Shown piece after piece: positions 45,924 to 58,600 of a DNA stretch of 64,000 nucleotides. This DNA is from Sphagnum magellanicum (Eukaryota; Streptophyta; Sphagnopsida; Sphagnales; Sphagnaceae), in assembly GCA_021904315.1 (NCBI GenBank), contig CM038907.1, forward strand, positions 25,613,223 to 25,677,222, in the 5' to 3' direction. The position numbers and the translations under genes are program-made. Each line of letters opens with the position of its first letter. Within the stretch, counting starts at the first letter, position 1. A model generated the notes under the pieces. It was given only the letters and a program-made list of their open reading frames with translations. It had not been told where the DNA came from and did no database searches.

Positions 45924-47239
45924 ATAATATACTATCAGATATTTTGGGCAAACCATTATACAAAATCTGTGTCCTCAGTTTCTGTCACATTCCTGGAAGC
46001 TACACGAAGTATTATTAAATGGGGTACTGTTATCAATTTGTTGAGACAGTTGGCTCTTCTCTGCAGGCATTTAGAGATGAAAAAGTTGAAGAAATTCAAC
46101 TTGGGGCAGCGGCAGGGCACATGATGAGATTGTAACTACACATGTCACAAGAAATTCACCTTTGTCTTGCTGCAGCATTCCTGGAAGCAGCAGCAGCAAT
46201 TGTGACAGATTGTTCCCCGACACAATGTTTCCACTGGTGAAAGTCTAGAACCCATTGCTTGGACAAGGGCTTGAGCACATCCTCGGGTATCTCCAGAGCT
46301 GGTCATGTCTGCAACGACCCAGAAAAATAAACCGGGTGTGCAACCAAGTAAGGCACCCAAATCTCACTCCAACAGAATATATATTTGCTGTAATGGCAGA
46401 CAAGAATAAGTCCTTGTTGCTTGTGTATACCAACATCTCAGCTGCAGAAGGAACAAATGTGTCTTCTCAATGGTCAAGATTGAACTTGGTCATCTTCATC
46501 TCAATGGTTGAGATCAAATTCGGTCAGCTGCTGCTTGCTGCTGCTGAGGAGAGACTAGATTGGTAGGCTATATTCTGTTCGAATATTTGTGTCCACATGC
46601 AGGCGTCGTGTTACATGAGAAAAAAAGTGAAAATTACTGGGCGATCACAAAGCATCATTGTGCAGCATGATATCTCAACTTCAGCTCCACTGAATGGTGT
46701 TTTAGCTTTCACCACAGCTTCTTTGAGAGTGGTGTGACATCTGACGCCAGACCCAAAGGTGAACACTACAATAGCATTGGGAAACTATGTATATGCTTCA
46801 ATGATTAACAACACCTTTCACAACAAAATTTGCCGGACAGAAAAAGGACAATGATTTTAGTTCCAAGCCACCAACCCAATTCTCTTCCACAAAAGTCTTG
46901 AGAAAAAAAAACCAAGGACAATCTGATCATCTATAGGAAGACTTAACCAAATTTGGCTATAAATAAGATATGAAAGTTAATAAATAAATAAATAAATAAA
47001 GTCCTACTTATATATTTTTGTCTCAACTACTTGCACCATGCGTAGTAATCTAGTGATATTTTAAATTCTTTTGAATTTTGGCAATTGATAAGCTAAGAAA
47101 TCACTTCATTTTAGCATTTAAAATTTTGAATTTTTCTTTCTGTTGAAATTTTATTGTGAACAAAAAGCTAATCTGTATTCAACTGCCAACTGCTTCTAAC
47201 AAAAATCGACAATGGGAATGGGGTGAATAAGACCAGGGT

Positions 47240-47330
47240 TCTTTTTTTCAATTTTGTGATGTAGCCAAACTGGCAATCATTGACGAGAAGATTTAGCCAA
47301 ATTTGGCTACAGACCAGATCCAGAACTAGA
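47240..47330. repeat. Dispersed module with 16-bp palindrome TAGCCAAATTTGGCTA
   Basis: TCAATTTTGTGATGTAGCC, then ACTGGCAATCAT, then the palindrome at 47294-47309, then CAGACCAGATC. The same order of words, worn to different degrees, appears at 19.5, 46.95, 47.9, 51.45-51.55 and 51.73-51.81 kb. Confidence 0.65.
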
Positions 47331-48112
47331 AAAATTGAAGAATCTTTTCCTGGAAGTTGGAACCCGTTGTTGAAGTCTTGCAGATTAAAAATATTATTTT
47401 TCGAAATCTGGCGAGTTAGGGCCCAATTTTCTTTCACTAAAATGCTTGGTTTGCGTCAAAATCATATTTTTCAGGTCAAAAAATGTGAAAATTCACCACA
47501 CCCCCCCCCCCCCCCAAAGAAACACTGCTTATGATGCAATAAGGTTATGGCAGGTTTCCATCATCACATAGTCAGATCTCTATTATAACCTTGTGAACAT
47601 CTAGTCTTAGAGATTTGAGTTTTAGCAATTCAAATGGGATTTATCATATGTGTTTTTTTTGAGGTTTGGGATCAGGGTTTTTTTTTTTTTTTTTTCAATT
47701 TTGTGGTTTTGAAAATTTGTCAATTTTTTTCATATTTTTTCCATTTTTCTAGAATTTACACTAAAAAATAGACAAATTTCAAATTCTCCAAATGTTTTTT
47801 TAACCACAGTGCAAAAATTTGCCAAAAACAATTTCACTGGTTCCTGCACTGGCAATCATCCACCAGGAGATGTAGCCTTGGCTATAGACTAGCTATGAAA
47901 GTAAAAAATGTATTAAAATCCTTTTATAACCTGGCTACTTTTTAATTCGTAGAGACATGGTGATGTTTTAGAAAATTGGATGATTGCTACTTCAGGAAAT
48001 TTTCAAAATTGAAAAAAAAAAAAAACACTGGTGTGGGGTTGAACTAAGGTCCAAGATATCCAAATCTTGTGCCATCTGATGTGGGCAGAGAGCCATATAG
48101 GGGTCCTTTAAA

Positions 48113-48240
48113 TCGGTAGGTGAAGCCCAAGGCTATTGGTTTTACTTGTAATAAGGGCCTGTGTGAGGTGGAGCCGAGCACAAGCCTGATTTTGATAAAG
48201 CCTGCATGTGAGGGCTTTACTAACCTCAAAGGCTTGGGTG
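48113..48240. repeat. Imperfect inverted repeat of the TAAAGCCC family
   Basis: GAAGCCCAAGGCTATTGG near the left end pairs loosely with CCTCAAAGGCTTGGGTG at the right end. The interior has GATAAAGCCTGCATGTGAGG and GGCTTTACTAACC. The motifs resemble those at 52480 and 53230. Confidence 0.45.
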
Positions 48241-49650
48241 AATTTTTATTTCTTATTTTGTCTTGTGATACGTGGATGTACAATGGGAAAAATCATGGCT
48301 ATATTTTGAAAAATGGAATGCCTGCAAGAGTGGACATTATGTTTCAGAAAAAGCCCACCCCTTGGTGAGGAAAATTTACAGGATTTAACATTCCCTCAAA
48401 CTACACTACAAAAAGCTGCCTGGCTCTTTATGATAATGAAATTCCTCTGAGTGTAGTCCATCGTTTGCTCTTTCTTTTGCTCCTTGAGTACCGGAGTATG
48501 TTGGCAGGTTCGACATATGTCTGTCAATTAATTAATTAATTTTGAAATTTTCATTTCAACAAATAGAATATTATTTAAGCTTCTATATTTTCCTTAAAAC
48601 ATTTGCGTTATTTGAGAATTTTTATTTCTAAAAATTTCAACATTTCTGAAAATAATATAATTAGTGTCGAAGCTGCCAAGGTAGTAGTAGTGTATTTTGT
48701 TGGATTCCAAATCACATGAAAGAGGTGCAAATATGAACAGGTTAAAGTGAACTGGCAAATGAAAGCAAAATAGTGGTGGGTATCAGCACTATTCAAAGAG
48801 ATCTAACCATTGAAAATGGAAAAAGATTATATTATCCAACAGCCAATAGCTAAAGACCTCATAGCACACCCCAAGCTACTTCTCCACCAATCCAAACATG
48901 AAGCCCTTGAATCTACATGTCACAAGTTCCAAAAATCCCTATTTCTATATTATTTTGTAAGTAAAAATAATATTTGCATTGGTTGCAGCCTCCTTATTGG
49001 TGTCTTCCCAACAAAGGATGTAAAATTTGGACTTGTCACTTAGGGGTACTATTGAGATTCTTGTACAAATTGGCATCATTCTTTGTTTGGCAGAGTCACA
49101 AGTTTGAACCCTTGTGAGGGTGAAAGGTATGACAATTGAGAACTTGTGAAGTGTCAAAGGGGGTCCCTTACTCTGCATACAACATTAATTTCTTTTTAAA
49201 AAAGACATTAACCCCCTCTGCCAACTTATAGAGTGGATTACACTATATGAACCTATGCCCAAGCATGTTCATGGGATTAAGCCCACTCCAAAAGGATTTG
49301 TTTCAAAACATGTAATGTACCAAGTTTACAACAAAATAAAATTGAGATGTGTATAGGCATCAAGTTTAACAACTAGGTTACTAAAATAAAAAATTAGGTA
49401 TAAAATTCAGCTTATTTGTCACCTTTTCAAAAAAATAAAAATCAACTTGCCTACCTAAAGAACCTGAATTTTTTTTGTGATTTCAACTTCAGTTTCTGGA
49501 TTTAGGAAAAGGTTAATTCGATGGTTCGATTCTTGTGTTATTTCAATCAAAAGGATGCTAGCTCATTCTAAGAGTAAAAAAAACTTGAGCCCCAGATTTA
49601 AAGACTGCAAACTAGGTACCCTCACAACACTAGTTCTAACCAGTGTTGTC

Positions 49651-49672
49651 GTTCTTTGAATTTTCAAAGAAC
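49651..49672. repeat. Near-perfect palindrome, 10-bp arms
   Basis: GTTCTTTGAA, two bases, TTCAAAGAAC. The GGTTCTTTGA word recurs in both orientations over the next 180 bases (49700-49840) and at 52880-53090 (AAAGAACC, CAGAACC), so it seems to be the core of another small repeat family. Confidence 0.75.
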
Positions 49673-51430
49673 CACTAGTTTAAATATTCCAAATCAAAGA
49701 ACCATCAATTTTGGTTCTTGGAAAAAATTCAGAATCAAATAACTGCCAGTCATGGTTATTTCAAGCATCTCAAAAAACCTTCAGTTTCCGTGAAAAAACT
49801 CATGAAAAATTTAAGTCTGTTCAGTTACAGGTTCTTTGAGTTTTTTTAATTGTTGTGGAAATCCCTGGTTATATATCAATTTCAATTGTTGTTTTGATGT
49901 TTGATAATTGCTGGGCATCTTTATGCTGGGAGAAATGATTTTTTTATTGCAAGGCAACACAGACAGGGTATGACTTCTAAGTGAAAGAAGCATCATAAGA
50001 AGTGACCTCTTAGTGGCCATATCTTAGACCAAAAAAATTGTGCCAATGCCATTTGGAGCTTGAAGGGACCATAAGGCCCTCATCTTTCTATCTTGATCAC
50101 CTTTCTTCATCAAAAAATTTGGATCACATTACAAAGGATACAAATTTCTTTCATCTTAAGTCAAGCAATAGTCATAAGTTTAACCATTTCCCGACTTTTA
50201 CCCCTTCAAAATACACCTCTCATCACCACAACCAATCTATTGCAAACTGTCAATTTTTGACATATAAATATGGCTGATCTATCACAGGTGGTTGGTTATG
50301 GACATGAAAAGATTTTCACAATTACTTTGAACCAACTTATGTACTGTCACTTCCCCCTTTTCCTTAATTTTACTCCTTTGTACATTTCCTTAATCTATGG
50401 TGTGTTTTTTAATAAAGCTTTCCAAGATTGTTCTTTAAAAAAATATCAGTGGGAATGCTCTAACTATTGAATATACTTACTTTTGACATTTTATAACTAA
50501 TCAATACATTGAAGAAAAGTGTTACCATATGTTCATAGAACCTTTGCGAATGTTAGTACCATTTGCCAATAAGAATGTTTTGAATATATTATTATGGCTA
50601 TTGATTGGTTTCATTCAATTTTGTTTAATGTGTTTATAAGATGGTTAAAATTTCATATGTTAATTTTTGCAACAATTATTATCTTTCTCAACTTTGAAAA
50701 GTGTCATTTGTGTAAATATTCTATTTACCTTCTGTTTAAATCCTTACACCCACATGGTGCATAAAGGGGATATGGTGAAATATTTATCCCTTCTCTTACC
50801 TTCTGAACAGGATAAATATTCATCATTTACCTTTACCTGGAGCTGATATAGTAGAATTGATATACTGGCCCAACACTGATTTTTCCTTCTCTTTTGTATT
50901 TTGTCAAACTTTTCATCTTTTGCTTATATGATTTTTTTGAGCTAACTAGCATCATGGTTGATGGCAGTCTATGCTAAAGGCAACTTCCAACAAGCACTAA
51001 ATACGAGTCACACGAAGTTTTTCAACTCTTCATCCATTGTGTAACTTTCATCCATGTCATGCCATCGTTTTTTCAATTTTCATTCATTTTGTAACTTTAC
51101 ATCCATATTACGCAACATTTCACAATGAGAATAGTTGATAAACATTGTTGCATAATTTGGATGAAAACTTGATATCTTGAGACCTTTAACTTGTTTTTGG
51201 AAAACAATTACCGTCACAAAAAAATCATTGCATATAATCCAAAGTGCAATTATAATCAAACCATTTGAAAAGAATGCCACCAACCAGTGTTTCTTTTATT
51301 GGCAAATTTTCGCCAAATTCCTACCTGAAAAATTTTGTTTCAACATATAGGAAGGATTTTCCATGAAAAAAATGGCCCAAATTCGCTAGATTTTGAGAAA
51401 ATAATTCTACCAATTGCCAGATTTTTATTA
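49673..51430. other. Gene-free stretch, nothing recognised
   Basis: AT-rich, stops in all frames, no protein match. Confidence 0.4.
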
Positions 51431-51439
51431 TTAGTTCTA

Positions 51440-51810
51440 GGATGTAGCCAAAAATATTAAAGGATTTTGATTTTTTCCTACTTCCATATTAGTACATGTG
51501 ACCAAATTTGGCTAAATTACTTTGGAGATGATAGCCACCTTGGCATAGTCACAAAATTGGAAAAAGGAATGGTGCCGCCAACTGTTGGGTCCAAGAATTC
51601 TTATTATGTTCTTTAATTTCTTGGCCCAATATATTTGTTTTCAAATTTTTGAAGTTGTGTCATGTGTGAGCATCCAAAGAAAGATTTAGCAAATGGTGAT
51701 AGATTTGTAGAACCTTTCCAAGATTTTATTTTATTTTTCAACTTTGTCAAGTAGGTGGAGCGACTATCATCCCAAACAGGAATGAGCCAAATTTGGCTCA
51801 AGGTCAGACA
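51440..51810. repeat. Two further copies of the CCAAATTTGG module
   Basis: The first (51440-51560) has GGATGTAGCCAAAAATA, GTGACCAAATTTGGCTAAAT and GATAGCCACCTTGGC. The second (51725-51810) has GGAGCGACTATCATCC and an 18-bp perfect palindrome TGAGCCAAATTTGGCTCA at 51783-51800. Confidence 0.6.
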
Positions 51811-52058
51811 AGACAATCAAATTTTTTAAAAATCCTACCTAGTTCTCAAGACCTTTAAGAACTCCCTGTTTAAATATGGTGACTTCTAACTTTTTTTTTC
51901 TCTCAAAATATGATGACTTTTGTGTATTTCTTTTTAATAAAAAACCTTTGTTCAATTTTCATGGTGTGTTTTTTTGGGGCCACAGTACCAGAACTCGCCA
52001 AAAATAAAAATGCTGCCATCCAAGATGTAAAAAGAACCTGGGAAAATATTAGGTCTGG

Positions 52059-52152
52059 TAACCAGTGTCTAGGGGGTGGCTACTGCCTGTACATGGCAAA
52101 ACCACTAGTCGCATGCCATTACACTCAGTGGCCACCCCCTAGAGACTGGTTA
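52059..52152. repeat. 94-nt foldback, 22-bp arms with one mismatch
   Basis: The left arm 52059-52080 (TAACCAGTGTCTAGGGGGTGGC) pairs with 52131-52152 at 21 of 22 positions. Pairing continues inward with small bulges (CTG near 52083 with CAG near 52126, ATGGC at 52093 with GCCAT at 52115) to a 17-base loop. Length, arm quality and loop size suit a plant miRNA-like precursor or a very short foldback transposon. Which strand, if any, is transcribed cannot be told. Confidence 0.6.
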
Positions 52153-53980
52153 TGTAATACTTAAAGACGTGGTCCACTTTGTGTAGTGCAATTGGAGGGT
52201 ACCTTAGGACGGCATATTATTTCCTCTACTGATTCGAAGGCCTTTTGAAAACTGGTATGTCTGTCAGATGGGATGTTCCAATTTTTGAAACCCCCTTGCA
52301 CTCCTTTTTTCCATTCTTCATGTTCATACCCCCAGTGGGTATGTACTAGGTAGTTGTAGTATGTACGGTGGCATGGGAACTAAATTCATGAATTTGTAGC
52401 ATGTGGTATTTTCATGTTTGATGTGGTACCTTTGGTCCTTGTGCCTCAAACTGGAGGCTTATTGTGCATTTAAGTGTAGGGTAAAGCCCTAAGTTGAGCT
52501 CATTACCAAAATAAGGGCCAAGGAGGCAGGCCACTCGACCAAGCGCTTTACCCAACATGTAGACCTGCAAGAAATTCAGTGGATAAACTGAGGCGAAACA
52601 GGAGGGGGGCATTATGAAAAACGAAATGCCCTCCCTGCGCCTGCATGTAAAAATATGCCTTATAAGGTTACTGCCAAATACACTGCAAAATTTCTGGCAG
52701 GTCATTCTGTGTAAGAGGTAGTAGTTTTGAGAAGGGTGTGTATTTGGGAAAGTTTACACAGCCATGATGGGTTGGTTGCACTTTTTCCAAGAAATATCCA
52801 ACGCGTAAGGGTTACGAATGTGGAACTCTGATCAGCAAATTCTTCATGCATCAAACAATCCATTTTGGTTTAAAAAAAATTCAAAGAAATGGTCAAAGAA
52901 CCTACTCTGAACCTTTGATTCTTCGTGCCTTCTTTGAGCAAACCAGGCAATCCTTCGAATTTTTTCTAAAACTCAGAACCTGCACTTATTTTAAGTCTGA
53001 AGTTTTAATAAAAACCCAGAACCCGGGTTGTTTGAATGTGAAATTTTTCAAAAACTCAGACCAAGAGGTTATAACAAAATCCAAGAACCACCAACACATG
53101 GTTTAGAGGGCAGACAAGATGTGATCTTTCATTGCTCAATATTGAAACAAAGTTTGCATGTTGTTGGCTGGTGTCACTCAGCATGCAAGGTTTCATCCTT
53201 TCAGGGCCTTTTGCGTGGGCCCTTGCTCTGGTAAAGCCCAATACCTCGGGGTTTACCCAAGGGCCACTAGGCTTTCCACTCCACATACTCCATCATGCAG
53301 GAAGTTTCATTGCCTCAAATTAGATTCGTTGGAGCACCAGATGTGTGGCCTCATGTGAGTTGGCTGCTGTGAGTTGCCCGGATTACCTGGTCAACAGCAT
53401 TGTAAGATTGGTTTGGGGACCATGTTGCATGATCTAAGTGTATTCTTTCACACTGGCCTATTTTTTCAATGGAAAAATTTGTCGAAAAGGCAAAGTTTGA
53501 AAAACTGGGAAATGAAGTTATTTTTGGGCATTGGAATGGCCAAAAGTTCTTTTTAAAAAAAGGGAAAAGTCAGCAGATTGCCATATTTGGTTCTAGTAAG
53601 TACTTAGCCAGAAACATGTAAGGATGATTAAAAGTATATGATTTTTATATTTGTGCTTCATATATGGTTTACAACCAGATAAAAGGCTAAGGATTCCTAA
53701 GGAAGATCACCAATTTTTTTCAAATCTTCCTGTGGACAATTGTCACTAAAGCTGCATATAAAACAAACACTGGTTGACCCCAAAAAGGTATTGCAAGGAC
53801 TGGACCGGCAGTGCCCCTCTTTTTGGCCTGAGTGAACGCGCATCCCGCAAGCACCATGGATGACAATTGGTTGAGAAACAATTTTCTGTTGGGATTTAGT
53901 TCTGTAATTAACCATGGTAGTTACCTCAGTTGCACCTCAAGTGGGTTGTTAGTAGGTAGGCAGTAAAAAGAGTCATGGTC
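52153..53980. other. Gene-free stretch with TAAAGCCC-type repeats
   Basis: No gene was recognised. It holds the repeat copy at 52450-52570 (GGGTAAAGC and GCTTTACCC as 9-bp inverted arms) and the hairpin at 53217-53265. A worn copy of the CCAAATTTGG module (ACTTAGCCAGAAACATG) lies near 53600. Confidence 0.45.
53217..53265. repeat. GC-rich hairpin of the TAAAGCCC family
   Basis: GGGCCCTTGCTCTGGTAAAG followed by CCC pairs with GGGGTTTACCCAAGGGCC, leaving a CTCT bulge and a loop of about 8 bases. Confidence 0.6.
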
Positions 53981-55636
53981 TCTATATAAACCATCTCCTT
54001 ACCTACTAATCACCTATTTTCATACATATTTACCTATAAATAGAGGACATACTCATTACAAAATGGTTTACCGAGGTGAAACCAGACATTAACTCAGTTG
54101 AGGTTCATCTATAACTGAGTCATAATGGGCATCCAGTGGAACATGGTGCACTGGTGGGTGCTGGCTCACTTGGGCCCATCTGTTGTAGTACCCTCTCTGG
54201 ATCAACTGGCGCTGTCAGGAAGCTCCATAATTGAATACGGGGACTTTTGTTGTAGCAAGAAAGTGTGGTGCATAACTGGGACCCATTATCTTTCTGCTAC
54301 AAACACGCGCAAACATTTCTCTGGTGCCAAGCAAGCCTGCTAGTGCACTTGCCTCAAAACGCGCCCACTTGGTTTATGTGCCCGCTGCAGGACCCGCATC
54401 TTTCTGCCACTACTACACAACACAGCAGCACGTAACCAAGCAACAACAGTAGCTAAGTACCTAAACTAGTGAATAAATATCCTATGGATTCTTCAGGACG
54501 ATCACAACAATTGGCTAGTTTTAGTGTTCCTCGGAGAAATGAATAAGTTCACGGAAGATCTCCAACTTGTCTCACTTTTCTTCGTCTGCAAACCGCGTGC
54601 ACCGGTAAACACGTGAACGCACTTGCTCGCACTTCGCCCGATTGATTCATCGGCCTTGTATAAAGCAGCAACGCAGCTAGGACCCACATATATCTTTCGG
54701 CTACATTCTCTTCCAACCACTCAATTCAGCAAGTGCAATCTTAATTTTTTCCAGTGATTTTATGGTGGGAGGATTAAGATATGCGTTTGTCGATGGAGAA
54801 ACTAGGATCCTGGGTTTCACGGAAGGCTCCGAATCTGCAATTAACTATTGTCTAACTGTGTGCTTAGCTGCCTCACACAGGTTCGCCTACTTACTGAATC
54901 TTGCGTCTATAAGAACCCGCTTGCATCCGTTCTTTGAATCTGTGCTCTGTCTTGTCAAACAAGTAGCTCACTTGTGTAGACGCTGATCTTCTTTCCAGCC
55001 ATCTTGCCATTTGCTCCACTTGACTCAGCTTTTCTAGAGTGAATCATCCTACTCATGCGAATTTGCAGTGCAGACGTGAAGAGCTATCAAGGTCGGTTCA
55101 CTTGCTAATTGTTCTGGCCAAGGGCAGACGCGAAGAGTGGGTTCATAGCTGCTCCCACAGAACATTAGGAAGTTTGACACACTTCATCGAACTACTTCTT
55201 TCCAGTTTCATAAAATTTTCCAGGTATGGGATCTCCCACCAACATCCCTCTTATTTTGAGCTATGATTATGAGCTCGGTATATTATTGTGTTACATTCTC
55301 GAAGTAGAGAACTTGTGTTCTACACAACCTATTGTCTAGATTGGAGAGCACGAAATTTGTGCTATCATGATGGTGCATGCAAAAGCTTGAGCATGACAAC
55401 CATATTGGCTTGGGTCATTATCATTGGGCGCTCAATATGCAATCGACTTGTAGTGGATAGAAGTTGAGAATTGTTTGATGGATCTTGCTGACTGGAATAT
55501 ATTGGCGATTCTTAGGGGAATCTTCGTTTGTGAAAACAAATCGTAAGATGATATATTGAGCAATGTTTACTTAATAACGTTGTCATACCATTGTTGCAGA
55601 AAGATTACATCATTGTGAGGTTTCCAGTGTCGGAGA
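53981..55636 (+). promoter_or_regulatory. Presumed promoter and leader of the ROCO gene, with 5'UTR intron
   Basis: This stretch is less AT-rich than its surroundings. CTATATAAACC at 53982 is TATA-like but far (1.65 kb) from the start codon; GTCTATAAGAACC near 54906 is another candidate. A likely leader intron runs from 55224 (donor CCAG|GTATGG) to 55599 (acceptor TTGTTGCAG), leaving 37 leader bases before the ATG at 55637. Several open frames of 60-75 codons here match nothing I know. Confidence 0.45.
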
Positions 55637-58600
55637 ATGGACATAAAAGAAGGCTTGGTGAAGATAGATCCAGGGGATGTAGATCAGCTGGCCAGTCGCC
55701 CAGTCAGCTTCTCATCAGAATCTAGCAATGACACAAGGAAACAAATACTACAAGAACTTCCGCCACCGACGATGGCTATGGAGATCAGGAGGGACGAGAC
55801 TTGTGATGAACTAAACACTAGAACGATGGAGGAGGAGGGAGCAGAAGGAGTGGAGAGTGGTCATCTCTCAGGGTTCCTTAAACCACCCAGTTCTACAGCT
55901 GAGACGCCCATCTTTCCGCCTCAACAAACCCTGGTGGATTTGTGGGATCCTTGGAAAAAAAATGTAAGTTTCGATGAACTTATCAAGACCTTACAAGAAC
56001 CTCAATTGGAGAGCTTAGCGTTCACGTTCAAACAATTGGATGAGTTTGATAAGGATCAGGAAAACGGAAACAACAGCATGTGGGAAGCATGTGGAAACCA
56101 TCGCCTACAAGTTTTAGATGTCGTCAGTCGAAGCAACAGCTTGAAAAAATTGCAGATTGTGAGTGCGTTGGACGGTGAGGAGATGGACGTATTATGCCAA
56201 AATCTGGTATCCCATCCAGCATTGGAGGGTCTAGGCGTAGGCATTGGGAGTGATAAAGGTGTGGAACTGCTCTGCTGCATGCTGCAAAACAATCACAACA
56301 TTAAGGATCTTTGGGTTGAGGTCGTTGGAGGTGATAAAGGTGTGGAAATGTTATGCCAAATGCTGCAAAACAATCACAGCATTAAAATTTTAACCCTTGG
56401 TCAAATCGATGCGATTGGAGTGGCTTCCGTAGGGTTGATGTTGGGAGTGAATTCAACCTTGGAGAATTTGACGTTATGGTGCAACTATGATGCGGATGGT
56501 GACACATTAAAACTGTTACTTCAGCCCCTCACTTGTGATGATGGGAGCCAGCTCCTTAACAAATCGATTAAACAACTTCGCCTTATTGAAACAAGGATGG
56601 GACGAGAAGGGGCAAAAGTTGTTGCTCAAATGTTGCTCACGAATGACTCGATAACACATCTCACGATTGCTGGTGACCCTAGTTTAGAACCATCGGATGT
56701 GTGCACCATTCTGGAGTCATTGGAGAAAAATGAAACTCTTCACACCCTTGAGCTAAAACGGTGTGAGGGTGTTAGAGGGGATGATGTGTTGGCCAAGGTC
56801 ATGGACCTTCTACGAATCAATCCTTGGTTGAAGGAAATTGATTTCTCCGACACTCCATTGGAACGGGATGGACATGTTGCACAAGTGAACGCGCAATTGG
56901 CAAGCAATGCACGTGATTATATGGCAGCGGTGAAAGGGTTGCCTCGAACTCCAGCAAAGTTTGCAAGAGTATTCTTATGTGGTGATGCATATGCAGGTAA
57001 GAGATTTCATTTATTTGTTATGACCTGACACAAACAAAATCACATGCACATTTGAAGTCTCTAATTATATTCATAAAACTAATAATAAATTTTGACACTA
57101 GTTGTTGTACTTTTAGATTTGACAATGGTTTGGAAAACTTATTCATCCAATTAATGAAATATTTTTATAGATTGCCAATTAGTTTTGCATGAAATTATGC
57201 AAAAGTTTTGTACCTCAAATATGTAGGAAAGACAAAACAATTTTTTCACAGCAAATGAAAATTAATATAATCAACAATGTGTTGAGATTAAAAAAAGCCA
57301 TTAAACCATGTGTATTTATTGTGCATAATGCTGAACTGAATTATGCAACTTTGGTTTAACTAGCCATAAACATGTTCATTAAACATTAATTTCACATAAA
57401 TATGTTAAGCATGTTTCCAAATTTGTAACAACAAAAACTATTTTTCCATTTACAAGACTTGCCATGTGAACAAGTACAAAATTTGTACTTTGTTATAACA
57501 AAATATTTGTAATGTGAAAATAAACATTTACATACGATTTAAGGTAATTATATTACATATGATCATGTTTTCAAATTTGTGCACTAAAGTGTAAGGTCTA
57601 AAAGCATGTGACGTTTATGTACATACAGGCAAAACTACATTAAGGAGGTCAATGGTTAGGAGCCTTGCAAAGGGATTCCAAGCAAAAATGATCACTCCAT
57701 TGGTGGAGTTCATTGAATTGAAGAAACCTTTGGGGCTTTGTTTCAATGATCCAAATGAATGGGCCAAAAGGACACGAGGGATACAAATCAAGGTCCTCCT
57801 TGATCATGATGACCAAAAAATCTCTATATGGGACCTTGCTGGCCAAGAAGAGTATCATGCCTTTCATGATACAATGATCCCAAATTTGAGCATTCAAGGG
57901 AATGTGTGTCTTTTCCTTTTGGTGTGTAATCCATTCAAGAAAGGTTCTAAAGAACAAAAAGATCTTGAAAAGATCAAGGATGAACTTTGTTATTGGTTGA
58001 GATTCATCTCATCCAACACAAAGAGGTCATCAATTTCTCCACCACAAGTGATGGTTGTCATGACACATGGTGACAAAAACTTCCTTCACAAAAATCTCAT
58101 GGAAGATCACCTACACAATTTGAAAGCCAAATTTGCTGCTTTTATCAATCTATCTTCTACTTGCTATTGGATCAATGCACATTCTTCTCAAGAAGCAAGA
58201 AATGTGACAACTAAAGTGACCAACACTTGTGGGCATATTTTGAAGAAAATGGTGTACATTTATGAAGCATGCATGAATGTGCAACATGGCTTGTGTGAAT
58301 GGAATAAACATCATCCGAACCAACCCATTGTCACAATGGAAACTTTTGAGAAGGAGATTATTGACAAGAAAGAACCCAACTTGCGACAATTGGTGGTTCA
58401 ACAAGAATTTGAAAAGCCACACGTAGCAGTGGCCATGTTCTTGCATGATGCTGGTGAAATGATCTATTTCCAAGAAGAAGATTTTGTGGTGGTGAATCCT
58501 AGTTGGTTTTGCCACGAAGTGATGGGCCATTTGATCAAACTTCGAGGGCTTGTTGAAAAGGTCAATTTGAAAAAGACCTTTCAACATGGTTGGAGTCGGA

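Larger units (their letters stand above)
45924..49650. other. Gene-free stretch with dispersed repeats
   Basis: No gene was recognised. It contains an (AAAT)n run at 46980-47000, a 15-base C run at 47501-47515, long T runs (47678-47696) and two or three worn copies of the CCAAATTTGG module (46930-46980, 47240-47320, 47850-47950). A TAAAGCCC-type repeat lies at 48113-48240, and ATTAATTAATTAATT at 48528-48542. Confidence 0.5.
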
